Notes under the pieces: model-generated | Database searches by the model: none | What the model was told of the DNA's origin: nothing | What the model saw: the letters and a program-made list of their open reading frames with translations, nothing else | Shown here: in pieces, positions 58,301 through 64,000 of the stretch | How the letters are laid out: each line of letters begins with the position of its first letter | Position numbering within the stretch: the first letter of the stretch is position 1 | Made by a program: the position numbers and the translations under genes | Source: Aplysia californica | Taxonomy: Eukaryota; Mollusca; Gastropoda; Aplysiida; Aplysiidae | Length of the DNA stretch: 64,000 nt | Direction: 5' to 3' | NCBI RefSeq assembly: GCF_000002075.1 | Contig: NW_004797354.1 | Coordinates: 443,705 to 507,704 of the forward strand

Positions 58301-61300
58301 GCGTCGTAAAACCTTACTTTAAAAAAAAAAGAATAGATTGTCTGACTGGTGGCATGATTTTGTCTTTGTTAACCGCAGCTTTCTAAGTTTTTGTCAGCCA
58401 GCTGTTTAAATGTGAGAAGCTCAAAATTTTTATTTTAAAAAGTGGTGGCAAATTCTTCTTAATTTCTGGTATCGGTTGCATTCACTCATGAAATATTTAG
58501 TCGAAATTCAAATTCTAAATGTTAAAATAAAGAAGAAGAATAAAATACATAGTATTTAGGTAAATTGGTAAAATTTGTAAGAGAACTGAAACAATTTGTT
58601 TTCTCCCCCGAAAAATTGGCTCTCTTGCCCTTATTTTTGTTGTTGTTATTTTGAGAACAATTTTTTTTAAAATAGTGCTTGTCTTAGTTAGCCTTATGAC
58701 TTGAACAAAATAAAAATATCTCAATAATTGGAATTTCAGTACTCAATGCGAAGTCCTTGCTGATTTGACAATACGAAAAAAGAAGGAACATATACTTTCA
58801 CCTTATCGATAACCAGCGACAGACAGCCTGATCTTAGGCCCACTTGTCCAAGACAGTTACTTTTTCAAAAGACCACTTCTCACTTTCCCCTCGTTTTGTT
58901 TTGTTTCTTTTTTACCATGATGACACCGTCTTAAGCTGGCATTCCATATGCCCGAAAAACCGGTGCGAAATTCGCTTGCGATGAAAAAAGAGCCCTCCTT
59001 CCATATACCCGAAATTCATATCCGTCATCTGACTGAAATCAAGGCACCAGTTGAGTCAGAGCAAGCACTCTACGTTGAAAACAAGAGAATTTTGCTGTTA
59101 AAACTCCTGTTCCTACGAAAGCAGGCTTTAAATTGCTTTGTCCAGACTTGATGAGGGCCTTTCCTTCATAAGCTTTGCTTTCTTGGGTCGTTTCCTTTTC
59201 GAAGCTTCAGTCCTATCACCGACAGCGCTGGCTAAGGTGGCTGCGGCACAGACAGCAATCTTAAGTTATAATAATGTATCGTACACGAAATTCGCGTACG
59301 ATGAAAAAAGAGCCCTCCTTCCATATACCCGAAATTCATATCCGTCATCTGACTGAAATCAAGGCACTAGTTCAGTCAGAGCAAGCACTCTACGTTGAAA
59401 ACGAGAATTTTGCTGTTAAAACTCCTGTTCCTACGAAAGCAGGCTTTAAATTGCTTTGTCCAGACTTGATGAGGGCCTTTCCTTCATAAGCTTTCCCTTC
59501 TTGGGTCATTTCCTTTTTGAAGCTTCGGTCCTATCACCGACAGCGCTGGCTAAGGTGGCTGCGGCACAGACAGCAATCTTAAGTTATAATAATGTATGTT
59601 AGAAGTTATATTCAAGTGCATTTAAGGGGGGGGGGGGGTAAGTGAAATGCTATTTTCTTGTCATTATATGATTTAAACGATAAATGATAGCATAGATATA
59701 TCTAGATCTAGATTACATAGACTCCTGAAAGTTTCCCACAAGCTTAAGAAAAAGTGGTTGCCAAGGAAATGGCAGCCACCTTGAACATAAACACCTCTTT
59801 TCAGTCTTAGTTTTAACACTTCTCTCTCGAACCAAGGAAATCAACATATCGACGTTTTCCCCACTTACCTAGTGCTTCTATGCTGCTTCGTTCCTTTGAA
59901 GTAGATTTGGCGGGAAATAAGCCCCGCCCACTTCACGAAGAATTCGGGTGCGTAAGAAAAAAGTTTCGCTCCCTCGTGCGAAACAAAATCCACGCATGCA
60001 AATTTCGGATTCTGCCATGCGAAATTCCGGTATATGAGTTTACACAATGACAAAAAGGTTGGTGCGAAAAAATAGTTTGCACTCGAAATTCGCACCCGAA
60101 ATTCGCATCGGTTTTTCGGGCATATGGAATGTCAGCTTAAGACACCCACCTTTTCTATTGACCTTAGGTAGCCGTCTTGAACGGTTTCAACTGTATTGGG
60201 TTGTATTCATTTCGACTGCTTAGGGTAAGACTCCAACATACAGTTTTGAGAAATGACGTATAGCAGAGTCTTATACCGCGGGTGCAAGTTGCGCACATTA
60301 AAGGTCCCTTGGTGATCTAAAATCGATAAGAGTAGGCTTCGGCCGCCACCATGGCAAAATAAAAAATTTCCTACCTACTGAAAATGTTTAATGGGTCCCG
60401 TTCGCTCATATGACCTTATTCAGTTGCGAGCGCATTAAAACACTTACCAAAAAAAAACTGCCAAAAAAAGTCTATCACTAAGCAAACAATCTGTTTCATT
60501 GAGTGTTGTAATCCTCGCTTTTGTTTTTCCTCTGTCTTCCTTCAGGTGTGAATCGGTTCTCAACCCAAATGGAACTGAGTACTGCCGTTGGGATTACAAT
60601 GGCCAGGGCTGGGATTATCAGATCCTGGCTGGACCTGTCTTTATTCTCATCTACACGTTTTCTGGAATCTTCATTGGCTTCGCTGCAGACCAGTACAACC
60701 GTAAACTGCTGCTGGCTTTCTGCCTGGCCTTCTGGTCAGCCATGACATTACTCACAGGTTTTGTGAAAGAGTACTGGCAGCTAGCTATCCTCAGGTTCGC
60801 TCTCGGACTTGGGTGAGTTTTCTTTTTTTTTTCCTCCCTCTTTTTATGCTTTACTTTGAATGCATGTGAGGCATCGTTGTGAAATCCAGCACTCTTCTAA
60901 ATAATGAAATCAAAGAAATTGACATTTTTCTGCCTGTTGAGGTATTTTTTTTCAATTCCTTACTGGAGAGAATGTTTATCTGGTTTCTCATTTTTTGTCT
61001 GCTAGGAAGTCATTTATCCATCTCAGCTTGGGTTGGCTGTGACAGGCAGGGTCAAATCCCGCCTCATAATCCAAATTGTGTCGTTTAAATTTTAGGAGTT
61101 GATGGACCAAAGATCGACCCCCGAGTGTGGAATGTTTTTGCTTGGGTTCCTGGGGAAGGTTTCAAAGCTAGTCAACCTCGTGGCTTGTCTTGTTTGAGGG
61201 GGATTGAATGCTATGCCCCTCCCCCGGGACGCCGCTTGGCGATGGTGGGATTTAGCATGTACTGTCCATTTTTCTTCGGACACGAGGTAACCCCCTCCTC

Positions 61301-62430
61301 CTTTAATTATAAATATCTCGACTTCTGTTGTATTTTTGTCAAAATAAATGAAGAAACAAGGTAGGGGTAGAGTCAGAGCACCCTACCCGAAGAGCTTGAA
61401 GAGACAGATGATAAAGTGATACCAATAACTCTTTATGCCCAAAATGTGATGAGCACCTGACTCCAGCACATCGTAATTCATGTATGCTTCTTTTTTACTA
61501 AAATCTGTAACTTAACGTACCATTGTCTGTTCCGTTGGCAGAGAGGCGGGATGCACACCATTTGCCGCCTCCCTCATCGCAGATTATTTCACCGAGGCCA
61601 CAAGAGGCACAGCACTAGGCATCTACAACTTTGGCATTTACTTTGGTTATGGGCTGGCGTATGCTGTGGGCAACTTCATCACTGTGGCAAATATCAATGG
61701 ACAGGTAGAGTGAGATAATGATAGAGAGAGAGTGAGATAATGATAGAGAGAGAGTGAGATAATAAGAGAGAGAGGGGGGGGGAGAGAGATAGTGTGTAAG
61801 GGAAAAGAGAGGGGGCGATCCAGAGAGAGAGAGAGGTGAGTGCGTCCAAGAACAGAACAAGGGGGGGGGTGAGCAAGAGGGATGGAGAGAAAAAGTTGGG
61901 AGAGAGAGAGCTCAGATAAGGAGACAGTGGGTCATTGTTTTTGTGGCTCTTATAGTTAAGGCTATTGAACATAAACTACACTGTTATATACATGACATTA
62001 CTTGTCTCTTCTGGGTTTTTTTCTTAATTCTGTGCCATTGTAACCTTGATAATGTAGAAAAGAAGTAACAAGCCACACCGGAGAACCTATCAAACACCCA
62101 CCAAAAAGATCAAGACTTATGAAATGGTGGTGGTAGGAGGGATGGAGGCTTTACTTTACCCTTTCTTGAGTACCAATAATGTTCCTCAGGGCTGGAGATG
62201 GGCGTTTATCCTTCCGGGGATCCCAGGCATAGCTCTGGGCGTCCTCATAGCTTTTACGGTTCGTGAACCGTCGAGAACTTCAAAATCTGGGGAGGCTCAG
62301 AGAGTTGGCGGTGTTGATGACAGGGAAACAACGAGGGGATCGGCTTGCTCACGTCTTCTGACGCTGCTCAAGAGTTTCACAAGCCCGTCTCTACTGCTTC
62401 TGTGTCTGGCGGGCTCCATAAGAAATGCTG
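50254..62430 (+). CDS. Spinster-like major facilitator superfamily transporter, N-terminal half
   Basis: Five exons with consistent phases: 50254-50308, 54522-54750 (or its copy 58033-58261), 60546-60812, 61542-61704 and 62190-62430. They give about 318 residues of a family of about 500; the rest lies right of the window. The start is MDGKEDEPLLP, an acidic dileucine sorting motif at the cytosolic N-terminus. TM1 is about 33-57 with NQLDRY. A long Cys-containing outer loop (58-120) has sites NKS and NGT. TM2 is about 121-139, followed by the MFS motif A GFAADQYNRK (139-148), TM3 and TM4 to about 187, EAGCTPFAASLIADYF (185-200), TM5, and TM6 (about 242-261) with the GWRW..PGIPG block and REPSR. 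Known spinster proteins export lipids such as sphingosine-1-phosphate or lysophospholipids from lysosomes or cells; the substrate here is unknown. Exon 1 is less certain than the others, supported by its Kozak-like context, GTGAGT donor and matching phase. Confidence 0.88.
50853..51617 (+). mobile_element. Deleted Tigger/pogo-type element keeping only the DNA-binding domain
   Basis: Termini CAGTGGAAACC and TTTCCACTG are flanked by TA (50851-50852, 51618-51619). GGTAATAACAGGG-type and CCCTGTTATATC-type subterminal blocks are inverted. Inside, plus-strand frames resemble the N-terminus of Tigger/CENP-B transposases: KRKRKCLLIDKKYETIQAV (about 51208) and, in the open frame 51361-51546, NGKFALDRKKMRLPDVDAVD then QALLMWFKEAR. 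The DDE catalytic domain is deleted. A (GA)n run sits at 51025-51062. It lies in intron 1 of the transporter gene. Confidence 0.88.
51769..51936 (+). repeat. SINE-like family A, plus-strand copy
   Basis: It begins GTGGGTGGTTGGCGGGTGCC and ends AAGTGCCATAAAAC. The hairpin stem is partly eroded (TCACTT against AAGTGC). It lies in intron 1 of the transporter gene. Confidence 0.85.
52652..52838 (+). repeat. SINE-like family A, diverged plus-strand copy
   Basis: Blocks GGTGGCTGGAGTGTGCTCTG, TCCTTATCTCTCCTTCC, AAACCTCTAATCTTCGGCA and CTTACTAAAACTAAACC are present. Its duplicate is 56164-56350. Confidence 0.8.
53001..53573. mobile_element. TIR element with doubled ACTATTCCCAGTGACA motif
   Basis: The left end carries ACTATTTCCAGTGACA and, about 40 bp further, ACTATTCCCAGTGACA. 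The right end carries the inverse motifs with the same spacing (53508-53556). Including the outer TTTAAAAC, the inverted repeats span about 75 bp with few mismatches. There is no coding frame. The interior contains an AGATCT-rich bit. The duplicate copy lies at about 56513-57085. It is a non-autonomous DNA element of unknown superfamily. Confidence 0.8.
53830..53995 (-). repeat. tRNA-derived SINE (family B), minus strand
   Basis: The right end, read on the minus strand, gives GTGGTGTAGTGGTCTGGCAC (A box within) and GAGTTCAATTC (B box), then the body ending with the complement of GGTTTCCGATCGTGTTTGTC. This is the clearest tRNA-derived copy. It is repeated at about 57342-57507 in the duplicated segment. 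Confidence 0.8.
54522..54750 (+). CDS. Transporter exon 2, copy 1
   Basis: A 229-bp exon with acceptor CCCCTTGCAG and donor GTGAGT. It encodes the cytosolic tail end, TM1 (LLVLLLAYLFNQLDRY) and the start of the first outer loop. It enters in phase after one base and leaves two bases, so it is not symmetric. The sequence equals 58033-58261 as far as can be seen. Confidence 0.92.
55424..55858. mobile_element. Truncated copy of the TTAA element (from the tandem duplication)
   Basis: Left TTAA at 55420-55423, then the terminal repeat GCTGGCATTCCATATGCCCG. The copy ends abruptly at 55858 in a G run, inside its second 320-bp unit. Confidence 0.85.
55859..59369 (+). repeat. 3.5-kb tandem duplication, copy 2
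   Basis: This direct repeat of 52340-55858 begins in a G run of about 13 and continues without a break into unique sequence after about 59369. It carries the second copy of transporter exon 2. Confidence 0.97.
58033..58261 (+). CDS. Transporter exon 2, copy 2
   Basis: Same exon as 54522-54750 with the same splice sites. Either copy would join exon 3 (60546) in frame, but using both would shift the frame because 229 is not divisible by three. Confidence 0.9.
58935..60136. mobile_element. TTAA-flanked DNA transposon (piggyBac-like target), non-autonomous
   Basis: A 1202-bp element with TTAA on both sides (58931-58934 and 60137-60140). Ends GCTGGCATTCCATATGCCCG and the complement of GCTGACATTCCATATGCCCG are inverted repeats continuing through AAAAACCGGTGCGAA, about 35 bp with two mismatches. 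The inside holds two 320-bp tandem units (starting 58981 and 59301) and GCGAAATTCG/CGAATTTCGC motifs repeated in both directions near both ends. No transposase is seen. TTAA duplication fits piggyBac, but some other superfamilies also use TTAA. It interrupts an older MITE relic (sequence resumes GACACCCACC and ends near 60195). Confidence 0.85.
60403..60450 (+). repeat. 3' fragment of SINE-like family A
   Basis: CGCTCATATGACCTTATTCA followed by GTTGCGAGCG and TTAAAACACTTACC. Arms CGCTC and GAGCG pair. A similar fragment lies at 54763-54805, where the arms GCGCTC and GGGCGT still pair through two wobble pairs. Confidence 0.7.
60878..61467. mobile_element. Relic of the GGTGAAATCAGGCGCTC MITE family with an insertion
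   Basis: Left end TGTGAAATCCAGCACTC, right end GAGCACCTGACTCC. Family interior sequence is seen at about 61270-61440. The middle (about 61000-61260) holds unrelated DNA including a family B SINE-like piece (GACAGGCAGGGTCAAATCCC). It lies in intron 3 of the transporter gene. Confidence 0.65.
61707..61800. repeat. Minisatellite of GTGAGATAATGATAGAGAGA units
   Basis: Three imperfect 22-bp units directly after the donor of exon 4, running into GA-rich DNA to about 61915. Each unit contains a GTGAG, so donor-like sequences recur just downstream of the true splice site (GTAGAG at 61705). Confidence 0.85.
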
Positions 62431-62477
62431 GTAATGTGTTACTTGTTTGTTTGCTTGTCTGTTTATTTACTTTTTTG

Positions 62478-62665
62478 TGTGGGTGGTTGGTAGGTGATCT
62501 GGTATTGCTTGTTCCTTCTTTTCTATCACACAACTATCGTTCTTATCTCCCCTCCCTCCTTTTTTGTGTGTTTGTTGCTCTCTTGTAATACCTCTAATCT
62601 TCGGCGCATGTATATGACCTTGTTGTATTACACGTGCCGTAAAACGCTTACTGACAACAAGTAAA
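62478..62665 (+). repeat. SINE-like family A, plus-strand copy
   Basis: It begins GTGGGTGGTTGGTAGGTGAT. The hairpin (62602-62639) has arms CGGCGCATGT and ACACGTGCCG, pairing at 9 of 10 positions including one G-T. It ends CCGTAAAACGCTTACTG. It lies about 50 bp downstream of exon 5 of the transporter. Confidence 0.88.
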
Positions 62666-62669
62666 AGTA

Positions 62670-63434
62670 CTTCTTTATTAGTGTGTACACTAAAAAGGGC
62701 AAGTGGGTGATTGGAGGGCATCGTTGGTAGGTTCTTACTTCTGTTCTTTCTTTCTGTTGTTTCTGTCTGTATGCCTTGCTTTTTTTCTTGGACCAGATAA
62801 TCGTTATTGTGCTTGTCTTTACTCATTCACCAACACAGTCAAACGGAATACAGAACATCTGTTTTCTTGCTCTACCTGCAACAGACCATCAATGAGTTAT
62901 CAACTACCCCTCCTCTTTGCTTTCTGTTTGATTTAGCACTATTCAAAACATTTGTTAACCTCTGTTAACTTGTGAAATTGAATAGAGAAATGTCTTCACA
63001 AATTGTTTGGGGGTTTCATGAAGAGTTTTTCGAATTTAATAAAAAGCATGTTCAGAGAAAAATGGCAAGTTTAGTTAATGAATCAAGGGTTGTTGCAGTG
63101 GTTTCTTTCCCTCAAGCACAAAACGTAAAGGTTGGAATCTCAAGAATGGTGGTGGGGGAGGGTGCCACTGATAGTCCTTCTTCTCTTGTTTTTCCTCCAT
63201 CATTTGTGTCTCTCTGTCTTTTTTAAAATCCCCTCCNNNNNNNNNNNNNNNNNNNNNNNNNNNNNNNNNNNNNNNNNNNNNNNNNNNNNNNNNNNNNNNN
63301 NNNNNNNNNNNNNNNNNNNNNNNNNNNNNNNNNNNNGGGGAGGACCTGCTGTTCAGTTGGCTTGTAGAAAATGGAAAGAATCACAGATGTTGTGATGACA
63401 TTGTTATTTAGTGAGTGAATATTTGTGGCTTTGT
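62670..63434. other. Intron sequence, no exon recognised; 100-N gap at 63237-63336
   Basis: It holds diverged family A-related pieces (near 62705-62790 and 63145-63220) and an assembly gap. No further transporter exon was found, so the next exon is in the gap or beyond the window. Confidence 0.55.
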
Positions 63435-63439
63435 GGTGA

Positions 63440-64000
63440 AGCACTGGTCGAAGTAATTAAATCAAGGAAACCAACATTTTTGTCGAATTAGAAACATTTT
63501 TTTGGCCCAACACATTTTGTGTCCTATCAAAAATAATTTTTGTGTTGATTTTTCTGAAAAACATTGGTCAAGGGCACAAAAAATGTAATGCTTTGGAAGT
63601 CATTAAACTTTAGCAACCATTTGTGAGGCATCGTGGTGAAATCAGGCGCTCTTCAAAATAACAAAATTGGGGAAACAGGCATTTTCCCACCAGTTTCGCA
63701 ATTTTAATAAAATTTTTGGTTATTTGTCCAACCCTTTTATGTCCAAATGAAAACACATTTCTTTGTGAATTATATTGAAAATATGTAATTTTTTTGTTTT
63801 CAAAGACTCTTTAGCTGTTGAAGTTACCGAACTTTGGCGGCCATTTTCACGCTATTTTTACCGCTGAAACAAAGTGAACGTACCTCTTTCAATCTCAAAT
63901 ATCTTCACTTCTGCTTTAGATAGATAGGTATGTTTTTCATCTAAAGCATGATAAAAGAACAAGCTTTAAGATGATACCAATAACTCCACATGCACATATA
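63440..64000. mobile_element. GGTGAAATCAGGCGCTC MITE, left part, plus an adjacent partial copy
   Basis: A clear left end GGTGAAATCAGGCGCTC lies at 63635-63651. The interior follows the copy at 20230 in order to the window edge, so the right end is just outside. The preceding 63440-63620 repeats the interior (GTTGATTTTTCTGAAAA, CTTTGGAAGTCATTAAAC), so it is a second, truncated copy. Confidence 0.8.

Noticed and set aside
1-64000. CRISPR arrays, operons or prokaryotic defence systems
   Set aside because: The window is animal nuclear DNA; direct repeats here are dispersed or tandem eukaryotic repeats without regular spacers.

Overview
This is an animal nuclear genome window, most likely a mollusc and probably a gastropod. 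That taxonomic call is inference: it rests on animal-type spliced genes, a lineage-type intronless GPCR, a spinster-like transporter and a very high load of short interspersed repeats. The DNA is AT-rich and intron-rich, carries many homopolymer G/C runs, and has four assembly gaps (10548-10647, 22698-23516, 36828-36927, 63237-63336). No prokaryotic features are present.

Only three host genes can be supported. (1) Positions 657-9972, minus strand: seven exons of chaperonin CCT subunit alpha (TCP1); the first exon is not seen and the C-terminal exons lie left of the window. (2) Positions 12279-13490, minus strand: a complete intronless rhodopsin-class GPCR of unknown ligand. (3) Positions 50254-62430, plus strand: the N-terminal half (about 318 residues) of a spinster-like major facilitator transporter in five exons. 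Its second exon occurs twice because about 3.5 kb is duplicated in tandem (52340-55858 and 55859-59369).

Almost everything else is mobile DNA. 1-12 kb: a 780-830 bp tandem array and SINEs in TCP1 introns. 15.9-18.4 kb: a decayed LINE with RNase H. 20-22.4 kb: inverted-repeat elements and a tRNA-Ser-like relic. 23.8-28.9 kb: an old plus-strand hAT element interrupted by a younger minus-strand hAT that still has terminal repeats and a near-perfect 8-bp target duplication; LINE scraps lie inside both. 29-30.4 kb: an RTE-type LINE relic. 30.6-38 kb: AGATCT-rich DNA and a broken Ty3/gypsy-type LTR element with both LTRs. 39 kb: a long-TIR element built of GGGAGTCGACTCCC palindromes. 42-43 kb: a CR1/Rex1-like LINE 3' end. 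50.8-60.1 kb: a Tigger-derived element, a double-motif TIR element and a TTAA-flanked element, all inside introns of the transporter.

The most notable observation is a SINE-like family (called family A below) with about 17 copies in the window. Its 3' end forms a hairpin whose stem differs between copies by compensatory base changes. Two copies have clear target-site duplications that fix the element at about 180 bp. The tandemly duplicated exon of the transporter is the second main point: its length (229 bp, not a multiple of three) means both copies cannot be spliced in together without a frameshift, so it is either a mutually exclusive pair or a false duplication in the assembly.
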